Origin: Willaertia magna
Lineage: Eukaryota > Heterolobosea > Eutetramitea > Acrasida > Naegleriidae
Length of the DNA: 13,541 nucleotides
Reading direction: 5' to 3'
Assembly (NCBI GenBank): GCA_902984215.1
Contig: CADWAF010005409.1
Span: forward strand, 1-13,541
Each line of letters opens with the position of its first letter. The stretch's first letter is position 1. The notes beneath the pieces are model-generated. The model worked only from the letters and a program-made list of their open reading frames with translations, had not been told where the DNA came from and ran no database searches. Below, piece by piece: positions 1-7,768 of the stretch. A program made the position numbers and the translations under genes.

Positions 1-1157
1 TTCGCAATTAATTTATCAAACCCTTGAGAACCCATCACATTTGTCCAATCGTACTGCCAAATATGTTTGTACTTTAAGGTACCTGGTATATAGTTATCAA
101 CAATGTCAAATAAATATTTCCTTAATTCTGGATAGGTTGTGTGTAGAAGGGGATCCACTCCGTAACAACTTCCACTTGACATTGTAAAGATATCTGTATA
201 AAATGTTGTTGGTTTAAATTCATGTTCCTTATGGAAAAGCCATGCATCTTCCATTGTTAAATTATAATCAAATTCGTTATGATAATCATTACAATATAAT
301 ATTGTTCTCATTGACAAATCAATAGTAAACTCTTGTTTAAGAGATTCAAAATTGTCAAACATATTTAATAATAGTTCACCATTTAAAATTCTACATTTAA
401 TTTCAACATCTTTAAGAATATTTTGAATTGTATTTCCTCTGGCAATTTTCCCCACAAAACCTAAAAGAGACCACAATGACCATCCCTTCTCTTCTTCTTC
501 TTCTTCTTTTACTTTGTAATTACATTTACTACCTCGTTGAGATCTACTCTCATTTGTAAATCCAACAGGAATAAGGTTAGAACCTACAGGTAAGGTGTGC
601 ATTAAAATTATATATTTATGAAAGAAGTATACATCACTATTTGATAAATGTTCATAGGCATGTTTAAAAATAATTTTAAGAAATTGACAAGGATGAAAAA
701 CACTTGTATCAACTGACCCTCCCATTCCTTCAAAATCAAAAAATAATCCTTTATCACAGTTAGATTGAAAGGGTGTTTTTAAACATTCAATTAATATATC
801 TTTCTTAATTTCCATGTCACTAATATCTTTTTTAGTGTTTAGTGTTTTCCATTCCCTAATTAGGAAGTGGATAAATAATTTTTCTTCATCATTCTCCTTA
901 ATAATGTTAACATCATTATTCATTAAAAGTGTTTCAACAGGTAAATTCTTGAATAATGTTTTGTAAATTCTAAATAAATATCGTTCATAAATACATTCGA
1001 TATAGTTGTCTATTAAAATCTTCATTGATTTACATGTCAATCGCAATATTTTAATTATTTTAAAGCTATCAACAAAATTATTCAACACTAAATATTTATT
1101 GATTACATGTTCAATTAATACTTCTCCGTTGCAATCCATTAAATCTGATAAAGACAT
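1..1157 (-). CDS. Hypothetical protein, 5' part only (cut by left window edge)
   Basis: An uninterrupted reading frame starts at the ATG at 1157-1155 (MSLSDLMDCN) and stays open for 385 codons to the left edge, so the C terminus lies outside the window. The start is supported by six A residues directly before the ATG, as in neighbouring genes. I do not recognise a family with certainty. Residues about 15-50 are hydrophobic and end in IKILRLTCKSMKIL, which resembles the second half of an F-box, but the usual leading LP motif is absent. A Glu run at about 218-223 is followed by a Trp-rich hydrophobic patch (GWSLWSLLGFVG, about 225-236). The rest is rich in aromatic residues, with SSGSCYGVD near 327-335. 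No signal peptide or clear membrane helix is visible. It is divergent from the RCC1 gene across a 105 bp spacer. Coding status is quite sure; function is unknown. Confidence 0.8.
   Translation of the reverse strand, partial: MSLSDLMDCNGEVLIEHVINKYLVLNNFVDSFKIIKILRLTCKSMKILIDNYIECIYERYLFRIYKTLFKNLPVETLLMNNDVNIIKENDEEKLFIHFLIREWKTLNTKKDISDMEIKKDILIECLKTPFQSNCDKGLFFDFEGMGGSVDTSVFHPCQFLKIIFKHAYEHLSNSDVYFFHKYIILMHTLPVGSNLIPVGFTNESRSQRGSKCNYKVKEEEEEEKGWSLWSLLGFVGKIARGNTIQNILKDVEIKCRILNGELLLNMFDNFESLKQEFTIDLSMRTILYCNDYHNEFDYNLTMEDAWLFHKEHEFKPTTFYTDIFTMSSGSCYGVDPLLHTTYPELRKYLFDIVDNYIPGTLKYKHIWQYDWTNVMGSQGFDKLIA
483..510. repeat. CTT/GAA microsatellite inside the hypothetical gene
   Basis: This is a 28-nt pure pyrimidine tract on the plus strand, mostly CTT units. 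On the coding (minus) strand it reads as GAA repeats and encodes a run of six Glu. The tract is in frame and causes no break, but its length may vary between strains. Confidence 0.7.
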
Positions 1158-1262
1158 TTTTTTAGAAATTTATTTTAATTTACTAAAGTTTATTGAAAAG
1201 CAACGCAGTTTTTGTGGTGCAATTTCAAAAGTCACTGCTCTTATTAAGCTTGGTTTTAAAAA
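1158..1262. promoter_or_regulatory. Divergent intergenic region, probable shared promoter
   Basis: These 105 bp separate the start codons of the minus-strand hypothetical gene and the plus-strand RCC1 gene, so both promoters and 5' UTRs must fit here or overlap the genes. Each side ends in an A-tract on its own coding strand (six A before the left gene, five before the right). No TATA box or other core element is clear against the AT-rich background. Confidence 0.5.
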
Positions 1263-2712
1263 ATGACAAAACTTGTCAAAGCCAATCCTTTACTTTTTGA
1301 ACAATATATTACTGAGTTTGACAAAAATACACTCAAAACTCGAATTCATTATCCAAAAGATTTTAGTGACAAAATTCAACAATTTTCAAACATTTCTGAA
1401 TTTATGTTTGTTTGCGGAAAAACTAATTATGACAAAAATGGAAGTGTTCAATTATTTAATTTAACAAATTTGGAAATTAAAAAAATTGTAAATGGAGAAA
1501 AATTCTGTATTTTATTGGCAAAAGATGGAAAATGTTATGTTTATGGATATTTAAAAGGTGAATTAAAGTATGTAACTGAAAATTTACAATCTTCTTTTAG
1601 TGAACCTACTTTAATTTATCGGACAGTGATTGATCCGATTGAAGATGTTTTTGCTAACACATATGTTTGTTTCTTAACCAGTACTTTTTATTGTAATGTT
1701 TTATTAAAATAATTTATAATAGAAAAAGGAGAATTATACTTTTTTACTTCAGAAGACCAATTTCACAGTGGTAAATTAGATCCACAACAGTATAATTATG
1801 AAAAAATTAAAAGTATTGGTTTAGGTTCTGAAAATATATTAATTTTAACTGAAAATAACAATATTTATGGTTATGGTTCAAATTGTAAGTTTTTATAACA
1901 TTTTAACATTGTTTATTGTGTTATTTATATTTGTTACTAGACTGTGGTCAATTAGGATTTCCATTTGACAACTGTAGCCAGTTTAAAAAAGCAGATACTT
2001 CATATATTAAATCTAAGATAATTAAAGTATTTTGTTCTTCTAGAACTTCAATTATTTTAACAGAAGATGGAAAATGTTATGCGTGTGGTGATCCAACTCA
2101 TTCTGTTGACGGTCAATTACAAATTGTAAAAGATAACACTCATATTTTTAAATTAATTCCAAATTTAGAAGATGAATTTATTGAAAATGTTATTCCAGGT
2201 TCATTATTTGTTGCCTTAAAAGCAAGTAAGTTTTTGTTCAGTAATATTTTAACTATTGTAAAATAGAATCTGGTAAATATTTTGTGTTTGGTGTCAATAG
2301 TTATAGTCAATTTGGAGAATCAGATACAATAATGATATTGAGGAACTAGTATGTGGAGGAAATCATTCTATTATTATAACTAGTAAGTAATTTAATAATG
2401 GTATATCAACGTAGAGAATTATTTTAAAAAAGAAAGCAGAGAATTATTTATTTCAGGGATGCATATTAAACTACCTTTTTATCCAAGTGGTCAACTTGGT
2501 TTTGTAAATGTAAATTTAAGAAAATATTTTAATCATGAAGCATTCAATTTAAATTCAAATTATGATTTAAAGGTTGGAATGGGAGAATATTTTTAACAGT
2601 AAGTTATTTATGATACTTTTACACAAATCAATGTGATAAGAACCACCAAGAAGATGTTGGAATTTTAAATGTAGTATCAAGTACATTGAATTTGCTTTTA
2701 CAAAAATTGTAA
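1263..2712 (+). CDS. RCC1-repeat (beta-propeller) protein with five small introns and two apparent frameshifts; possible pseudogene
   Basis: RCC1-like repeats form a seven-bladed propeller; family members act in Ran exchange, ubiquitin ligation or scaffolding, and nothing here says which. Proposed exons are 1263-1680, 1723-1884, 1941-2225, 2267-2382, 2433-2598 and 2641-2712. Every junction keeps frame and joins RCC1-like text: ...CFLT|KKGELYFF, YGYGSN|YCGQLGF, VALKA|KSGKYFVFG, SIIIT|KSRELF. Repeat signatures include YGYLKGEL, YCGQLGF, VDGQLQ, VFGVNSYSQFG and YPSGQLGF, about seven blades and about 406 residues in all. Two breaks need a -1 shift (one missing base): near 2329-2334, where the open frame would stop at 2347 but RCC1 text resumes as IEELVCGGNH; and at the T-run 2590-2594, where TAA at 2594 interrupts ...GEYF before LT. 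They may be sequencing errors or real decay. The last exon is the least certain. Start: ATG at 1263 after AAAAA. Confidence 0.78.
1681..1722 (+). other. Intron 1 of left RCC1 gene
   Basis: This 42 bp intron starts GTACTT and ends TAATAG. Without removal the frame stops at 1710-1712. With removal (phase 1) the reading continues as LTKKGELYFF, a typical RCC1 blade strand. Confidence 0.85.
1885..1940 (+). other. Intron 2 of left RCC1 gene
   Basis: This 56 bp intron starts with GTAAGT and ends TTACTAG. Removal (phase 1) joins YGYGSN to YCGQLGF and so rebuilds a complete GxN..GQLG repeat signature. Confidence 0.88.
2226..2266 (+). other. Intron 3 of left RCC1 gene
   Basis: This 41 bp intron starts with GTAAGT and ends AAATAG. 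It contains TTTTAAC, a possible branch-point region that also occurs in intron 2. Removal (phase 1) joins VALKA to KSGKYFVFGVN, again RCC1-like. Confidence 0.85.
2383..2432 (+). other. Intron 4 of left RCC1 gene (acceptor uncertain)
   Basis: The donor is GTAAGT at 2383. Three AG sites (ending at 2414, 2432 and 2456) all keep the same reading frame. The one at 2432 gives a 50 bp intron and the junction IITKSRELFISG, which fits the RCC1 strand pattern best. The one at 2456 follows a better TTTCAG but gives 74 bp, and the one at 2414 gives only 32 bp. Confidence 0.6.
2599..2640 (+). other. Intron 5 of left RCC1 gene (tentative)
   Basis: A GTAAGT donor at 2599 and an AAG acceptor ending at 2640 would define a 42 bp intron. 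It follows the second frameshift and leads to a last exon of 24 codons ending ...LLLQKL with TAA at 2710-2712. The size and donor match the other introns, but the exon after it has no recognisable motif. Confidence 0.5.
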
Positions 2713-2874
2713 TACTAGCGGAATTACTGAATGTGACTTTATGGGTGAATATGATTATTAGGCATAAAATTATATACTAAAACATTTTTACAATAATTAT
2801 AACAAGAATTTCCAATTGTTTGACCATCCAAACAAGATTTATCCAAAATTAGACAGTGAATAAGCTTTTTATTT
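2713..2874. other. Convergent intergenic spacer
   Basis: These 162 bp lie between the stop codons of the plus-strand RCC1 gene and minus-strand DPH2, so they must hold both 3' ends. Apart from an AATAAA hexamer next to the DPH2 stop, I see no gene or repeat. Confidence 0.6.
2868..2873 (-). terminator. Candidate AATAAA poly(A) signal for DPH2
   Basis: AATAAA on the minus strand begins two bases after the DPH2 stop codon (2877-2875). The background is AT-rich, so chance occurrence is possible. Confidence 0.35.
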
Positions 2875-4596
2875 TTAATTATTTTCTTCCTTATTATTAC
2901 TGTTACCACTAATAGTAGTATATTCTCTTGCAATACCACTTCTTCCTTCTTCAATAGTTGCAAAACTTTCCTCTTCTTGTTCTTCCTTTTCATCTTGACC
3001 TAATCCCTTAAATGTTCTTTTATTCATTAAATATAACATTGATGGAGTATATTGAGTACTCATCAATTGTCTTTGTTGTTGTTCTTGAAGTACTAATGCA
3101 TTACTTTCTTCACTATTATTTAACACTTCCTTTAAAGATGTTTTAGATTTACCTAATTTATAAACAGTTCCAGTACGTAATGAAAAGTCATACCTTTCTT
3201 CTTCTCCATTATTCTCATCATTTTCATTCTCTTCATTAGTATCTAATAATAATTTATTAAAATCTAATTGATAATAACCTGTCCATTCCTTTCCATACTT
3301 TAAAGCTAACTCCAATTCAAATGGTGTGATAACAGGTTTAACAAAATCTCTTGAATCAATTAAAGAATTTTGAGAACAACCAATCAAAACAAACATGTCA
3401 ATCTCCATAAAATTAGCTAATTTAGGTACATTAATTTTACCAACAAAAAATAAATAAAACTTTCTATCATTATCTAAAATTAAACGTTTAACATAATCAA
3501 CCATTTTCATATAATTTTCAACTGATAATGTAGCAACTAAAATACCAAATACTTGTGTTTCTTTTGCTCTTTGAATTAATAAAAATCTCTTATTTAAAGT
3601 ACGTGTAATATTATTACTATTACTACTTTCAATTGTATTTTTAAATGATGAATAAATTGTAAAGTTATAAGTATTATATTCCATCATTATTTGTGTAATA
3701 AAATTATTCATTTCACCAATAAAGAAGAATTTAGTAATTCCTTCTTTTGGTTTAGGAAATGTAAATCCACTAATTCTATCAACTGTATTGTTATCATCTA
3801 ATGATGTATTTTTGTTATCTTCTTCTTTTGGTAAATTTTGAATTATTCTTTCTTCATCTACTTTTGCAAAATGAATATTTAAATTATTTTGTAATTTAAT
3901 TTTTAATTCCTTTTCAATTCTATCTAAATTAATTAAATCATATAAAATAATAATTTCTTCTTTTTCATTTAAATTATTTAATATTTCATTACAACAATTA
4001 TTAATATCTAATTTATAATTTATACCAAATACATGAAATACAGGTATTCTATTTACTTTTTGTAAACAAGCATTTCCATAATGTATAATAAAATCACAAT
4101 TAGCATGTTGTGAACCAATTTCATCTACACAACAACTACTATAAGAAGTATCTCCTAAAATAACAATATGTAAATTATCATTATTTACAATACTTTTATT
4201 TTTAGATAATTCTGAAAGAAATACTAAATTAGATTGTGTATCTAAATCTTCAATATCAATTAATTCTTTCTTTACTTCTTGTTGATTATTTACTTCTTTC
4301 ACTTCTACTTGTTGATTGATTGATTTATTTAAAGCTCTTTGAAATTCTAAATGTAATTGAAAAGTAATTAAAGAAGCATCTGAAAGTAATTCATCTGGGA
4401 ATTGTAATGCAATATTTCGGAAACCATATTTAATAATATATTGAATTGATTCTTTTATTTTATAACAATCATTAAATTGTTCCATTGTATATTCATTTAA
4501 ATGTTTAGATAAACATTTATAATTACTATCATTGTCATCTCTTAACAATACTTGTTCATCTAAAATTTTACTTCCATCAAGTGTTAATGCAGACAT
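2875..4596 (-). CDS. DPH2: Diphthamide biosynthesis protein 2 (Dph1/Dph2 family)
   Basis: Dph2 pairs with Dph1 in the cytosol to transfer the 3-amino-3-carboxypropyl group from SAM to a histidine of elongation factor 2, the first step of diphthamide synthesis; both carry a 4Fe-4S cluster. The 573-residue product has the family blocks in order: YGFRNIALQFPDELL (about 57-71), GDTSYSSCCVDEIG (148-161, with the Cys155/156 candidate ligand), IIHYGNACL (170-178), FFVGKINVPKLANF (383-396), IGCSQNSLID (405-414, with Cys407 as a second ligand candidate) and a C-terminal RTFKGLG (527-533). A conserved middle Cys like that of Dph1 is not evident, which favours Dph2 over Dph1. Low-complexity inserts lie at about 91-141 and 255-275, with an acidic Gln/Glu-rich tail after about 452. 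The gene is intronless. The ATG follows AAAAA. Identity is confident from motif order. Confidence 0.94.
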   Translation of the reverse strand: MSALTLDGSKILDEQVLLRDDNDSNYKCLSKHLNEYTMEQFNDCYKIKESIQYIIKYGFRNIALQFPDELLSDASLITFQLHLEFQRALNKSINQQVEVKEVNNQQEVKKELIDIEDLDTQSNLVFLSELSKNKSIVNNDNLHIVILGDTSYSSCCVDEIGSQHANCDFIIHYGNACLQKVNRIPVFHVFGINYKLDINNCCNEILNNLNEKEEIIILYDLINLDRIEKELKIKLQNNLNIHFAKVDEERIIQNLPKEEDNKNTSLDDNNTVDRISGFTFPKPKEGITKFFFIGEMNNFITQIMMEYNTYNFTIYSSFKNTIESSNSNNITRTLNKRFLLIQRAKETQVFGILVATLSVENYMKMVDYVKRLILDNDRKFYLFFVGKINVPKLANFMEIDMFVLIGCSQNSLIDSRDFVKPVITPFELELALKYGKEWTGYYQLDFNKLLLDTNEENENDENNGEEERYDFSLRTGTVYKLGKSKTSLKEVLNNSEESNALVLQEQQQRQLMSTQYTPSMLYLMNKRTFKGLGQDEKEEQEEESFATIEEGRSGIAREYTTISGNSNNKEENN

Positions 4597-4626
4597 TTTT
4601 TATTTCAAAGAATTTTTTTATTTCAA
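4597..4626. repeat. 12-bp direct repeat just upstream of the DPH2 start
   Basis: TTTTTATTTCAA occurs at 4597-4608 and again at 4615-4626, a period of 18 bp. On the DPH2 coding strand it reads TTGAAATAAAAA, and the proximal copy abuts the ATG. It may be a small 5' UTR or promoter duplication, or chance in AT-rich DNA. Confidence 0.5.
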
Positions 4627-4716
4627 GTTATCCTACAATTATTATATTGAAATTTAAATGGTTTATATGTGTGGTGTGATGTGTATTTAATAGAGAATAA
4701 TATTGTCTATAGATCA

Positions 4717-5088
4717 TCACCAATCCAATTCTTTAACGGAATGGGAACCATCACAAAATGGTGGAATATCAGTTCTTTTACAACAACATATACTATATCC
4801 ACTTTTATGTTTAACTGTAAATTCTTTTGGTTTCCATCCTTTAATTTCTTCACCACTAGTTTTACAAGTATCATCACACATTGCTCCATCTTTTGAAAAT
4901 CCACATGTACAATAGTAATAAGTTTGATTTGGTTCTAAAATAAATCTTTTATAACAGGGTTTTGCAATTTTTGCTTTGGAAGGAATTTTCTCTTCTTCAT
5001 TGTTGTTTGAATTGCAATTACAAACCTTTTCTTCTTCTTTATTTACTTTGCTTTCGTTAAAAGAATTAAAAGTATTTTCGGAAGACAT
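4717..5088 (-). CDS. Small protein with two CDGSH-type [2Fe-2S] motifs (CISD3/MiNT-like)
   Basis: CDGSH proteins bind a redox-active [2Fe-2S] cluster through three Cys and one His (C-x-C-x2-S/T-x3-P-x-C-D-G-S/A-H) and work in iron/redox balance and cluster transfer. The 123-residue product has two such motifs, the arrangement of mitochondrial CISD3. The second is canonical: Cys101, Cys103, Cys112 and His116 (PPFCDGSH). The first has the exact spacing Cys60, Cys62, Cys71 but reads CDDTC, so position 75 is Cys instead of His and the usual Pro is Ala. There is no transmembrane helix. The first 40 residues are acidic and Lys/Glu/Asn-rich with a CNC, and do not look like a classic mitochondrial presequence, so location is open. 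The ATG follows AAAAA; the stop is TGA. The gene lies 120 bp upstream of DPH2 on the same strand. Confidence 0.93.
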   Translation of the reverse strand: MSSENTFNSFNESKVNKEEEKVCNCNSNNNEEEKIPSKAKIAKPCYKRFILEPNQTYYYCTCGFSKDGAMCDDTCKTSGEEIKGWKPKEFTVKHKSGYSICCCKRTDIPPFCDGSHSVKELDW

Positions 5089-5179
5089 TTTTTAATGGTA
5101 GACAATTTATTGTAAACTTAATGCCATTTAGTTACATATTAAAACATTTGTGGCATGAAAGGAAATTAATAAGGACGTA

Positions 5180-7768
5180 TTAATTTTCTTGTAATTTCTT
5201 TTCTAATCTAAATAAATGTTCATGCAATAAAATAGATAATAAATCTAATTCTTGAAAATCAACTATTGGATTTTCATCAAACTCTAAAATTCTATCCATC
5301 AATAAATAATGAATATCCCTCTTTTTCTTTTCTTCTTCTTTTTCTTCTTTTTCTTCTTCCTTTTCATTATTAGTTGTAATGTTAGTTATTAAAGATAATG
5401 GTTCATTTAATAAGATTAATAAACAATAACATTTTAATTTAATATAATCACAATCAATCATTTGTAAAGATTCAATATTTTCACTTTGAGATAATATTAA
5501 ACTAATATCTTGTAAACATTCTCCTCTTTTTCCAAAACAAAAATGTATAAATGCTCTTAATAAAATAATATTAAATAATAATTCTTTTAATTCATTATCT
5601 ATTTCTTCTTGATTGAATGATGACATCATTTCAAAAGATATATTTATTAATTGATAAGAATTATTTATATCATTTAAAGCTTCTCTCATCATATTTATTA
5701 TTGTAATTTTATCAGAAATATTTTTATGCATTGTTTTATGTTTTTCTTTTCCTTCTGTTAAAATATTTATTTTCTTGTTATTAAATCTTTCAAATAAATA
5801 ATTTTCAATTCCTTCTTTAGAAGAATTAATAAAAAGAGGAATTGATAAAATTTCAATTGGTTTATCTAATTGTAAAAAACATTGACATAAAGCTCTATAG
5901 TAAAAAGCTTCAGTTAAAGTTGGATTTAAAGTAATACATCTTGATAAATGATTAATGACATGTTTTAAATCATTTTCAATTTGTTCATTTAAATATTTTG
6001 TATTTAAAATATCTAAAGAATAATGTTTGTAATTATTTATATTTTGATGACTTTTAATTATAGATAAAATTCTATTATTATCTAAATTTTTAATATCTTC
6101 AAATAAATGTATTGATCTAGTTGATAAACGTGAATAATTTGTAAAATAATTATTTTCAATTAAATTATTTCTATAAAAATAAAACATTGCTAATAAAAAA
6201 TAATAAAAAGACCATGCCATCTGTATATCAATCACATCAGATATATTTTTATCAAAATAATTAGAATATTCATATAACTGTCTTTTAATCACTTGTAAAA
6301 CTATTTTCTTTGCCTTTTCTGTTGCTTGTTCAATATGATTTAATTGTTTACTTCCATAAAGATTTTCATGTTGAAAACAAAGTGATGTTCTTAAAAAATC
6401 TTCTTCAGAAATGATAATGTCACTGTTAGTGTTAGTTCTATTTATAATTGCTGCTTTAGCATAAAAGTGAATTGCTTCTTCAATTAAATTATTCATTAAA
6501 AATATAATGCCAATGTCAATCAATAAATCTCTATTTAAAGTAATCTTATTTGTTAATTTATTTTTAATTAATTCTTCAAAAGAACGATAACATTCTAATG
6601 CTTTATCATATTTACAATTTGAACTATAAATTTGCATTAATAATAAATAATATTCTTCATTCTTTTTTACAAAATTACTTTTCATAAATTTTTCTGCATT
6701 TTCTAAATTTTTCTTTTCAAATAAAATTTTTGCAGCTTTTAAAAAACAATCACCTTCAAAAAATCTGTCACATGTCACAATCTTTTCACAATCTTTATAT
6801 GCTTTTGAAATATTACCCAATTCAATATGACATAACATTCTTTCATAATAAACTTCACTTATCTTTAAAGATAAAAATAATATTGGACTTAATGTTAAAT
6901 ATTCAATTGCTTTATTCATATCTAATAAAGCTTCTTTCACTCTTTTTAATTTTAATAAAGCTTTCCCTCTAAGGAAATATAATTCACCAGAATTAGCAGG
7001 ATTACAATGTAAAGCTTCTTCAGCGTATACAATTACTATATTTGGTAAATCTCTTTGCCAACAAATTTTAGCTAATCCTTCAAATGCTCTTGCATATCCT
7101 TTCTTTAAAGTAATTGCCTTCTCAAAATTTTCAATTGCTTTTCTATATTCACCTCTATAAATAAAGAAATAACCTTTTTCAACATAATTTTCAGCTTCAC
7201 TTTCTTTTGAAGAGTTTGATGAAAATATTTTATTTAATTTCATTCCTTTTCTGTTTGGTGTTTCATTTAATTGACATTTGATTATTCTAAATCTTTCTAT
7301 AAATAAATCTTTCCATGGATTATTATAATCTAATATTGTTAAATTATTATATAAATTATTATTTGAATATCTATAATTATTTGTAATTAAATTATCTTCT
7401 AAAATTATACGATGAGATACATTCCATTTAGAAAAATAAAATCTTTTCCATTCATTTTCTGAAACGATATAAAAACTTTTAGAAATACATCTAATTGAAA
7501 GAAAACTTTTAAGATCCAAATGTTTAATTATTATATTTATTATATCATTAGGTAAATCGGAAATATTGACACTTGTTGTAAAATTAATATCATCACTATT
7601 AAAATCTATAGAATTAGTAGGTGAAAGAACATTAGTTGTTGTTATTAATGATGAATTATTATTTACAGTGTTACTATTATTTGTTGTAGTGTTAGTACTA
7701 GATGATCCATTACTTGGTGTTCTATTTAATTTTCTTGGTGACTTTGGGGATTTGACTTTGTTACTCAT
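5180..7768 (-). CDS. F-box and TPR-repeat protein
   Basis: F-box proteins usually link substrates to the Skp1-cullin-1 (SCF) ubiquitin ligase; the TPRs would be the substrate- or partner-binding part. That role is inferred. In the 862-residue product, residues 1-66 are Ser/Thr/Asn/Pro-rich, with basic SPKSPRK near the start. An F-box follows at about 69-113 (ISDLPNDIINIIIKHLDL, then FLSIRCISKSF and W107). TPR helices follow from about 192: GYFFIYRGEYRKAIENFEKAI, then ELYFLRGKALLKLKRVKEALLD, HIELGNISKAYKDCEKI and a unit at about 372-400. Further TPR-like helices occur near 429-440 and 603-640. A Lys/Glu run at about 802-817 precedes a helical C terminus. There is no intron. The ATG at 7768 is the first in frame, close to an A10 tract. 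Domain calls are confident for the F-box and first TPRs, weaker for the later repeats. No orthologue name is offered. Confidence 0.88.
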   Translation of the reverse strand: MSNKVKSPKSPRKLNRTPSNGSSSTNTTTNNSNTVNNNSSLITTTNVLSPTNSIDFNSDDINFTTSVNISDLPNDIINIIIKHLDLKSFLSIRCISKSFYIVSENEWKRFYFSKWNVSHRIILEDNLITNNYRYSNNNLYNNLTILDYNNPWKDLFIERFRIIKCQLNETPNRKGMKLNKIFSSNSSKESEAENYVEKGYFFIYRGEYRKAIENFEKAITLKKGYARAFEGLAKICWQRDLPNIVIVYAEEALHCNPANSGELYFLRGKALLKLKRVKEALLDMNKAIEYLTLSPILFLSLKISEVYYERMLCHIELGNISKAYKDCEKIVTCDRFFEGDCFLKAAKILFEKKNLENAEKFMKSNFVKKNEEYYLLLMQIYSSNCKYDKALECYRSFEELIKNKLTNKITLNRDLLIDIGIIFLMNNLIEEAIHFYAKAAIINRTNTNSDIIISEEDFLRTSLCFQHENLYGSKQLNHIEQATEKAKKIVLQVIKRQLYEYSNYFDKNISDVIDIQMAWSFYYFLLAMFYFYRNNLIENNYFTNYSRLSTRSIHLFEDIKNLDNNRILSIIKSHQNINNYKHYSLDILNTKYLNEQIENDLKHVINHLSRCITLNPTLTEAFYYRALCQCFLQLDKPIEILSIPLFINSSKEGIENYLFERFNNKKINILTEGKEKHKTMHKNISDKITIINMMREALNDINNSYQLINISFEMMSSFNQEEIDNELKELLFNIILLRAFIHFCFGKRGECLQDISLILSQSENIESLQMIDCDYIKLKCYCLLILLNEPLSLITNITTNNEKEEEKEEKEEEKKKRDIHYLLMDRILEFDENPIVDFQELDLLSILLHEHLFRLEKKLQEN
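5316..5365. repeat. 50-nt homopyrimidine/homopurine tract in the F-box/TPR gene
   Basis: From 5316 to 5365 the plus strand is only C and T; the coding strand is therefore pure purine and encodes the Lys/Glu run near the C terminus. Such tracts can slip or form unusual DNA structures. The reading frame remains intact through it. Confidence 0.75.

Noticed and set aside
2585..2600. Programmed -1 ribosomal frameshift at the T5 run
   Set aside because: A -1 slip would give a sensible continuation, but there is no classical slippery heptamer in frame, an intron follows immediately, and a second break of the same sense lies upstream. Missing bases or gene decay explain both more simply.
2739..2993. 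Minus-strand 84-codon open frame ending past DPH2, with a Cys-containing text CLDGQTIGNSCYNYC
   Set aside because: Most of it overlaps the DPH2 coding end in another frame, its only Met is inside DPH2, and the Cys-containing part in the spacer is too short to assign to a family. A remnant exon cannot be excluded but is not supported.
4669..4915. Several 65-75-codon open frames on both strands over the CDGSH gene
   Set aside because: They are shadows of the CDGSH gene, whose ligand spacing leaves no doubt about the true frame.
6730..6972. Plus-strand open frame inside the F-box/TPR gene (also similar ones at 8260, 8832 and 9685 in CPSF1)
   Set aside because: They lie antisense within clear protein-coding genes and have no motif or start context of their own.
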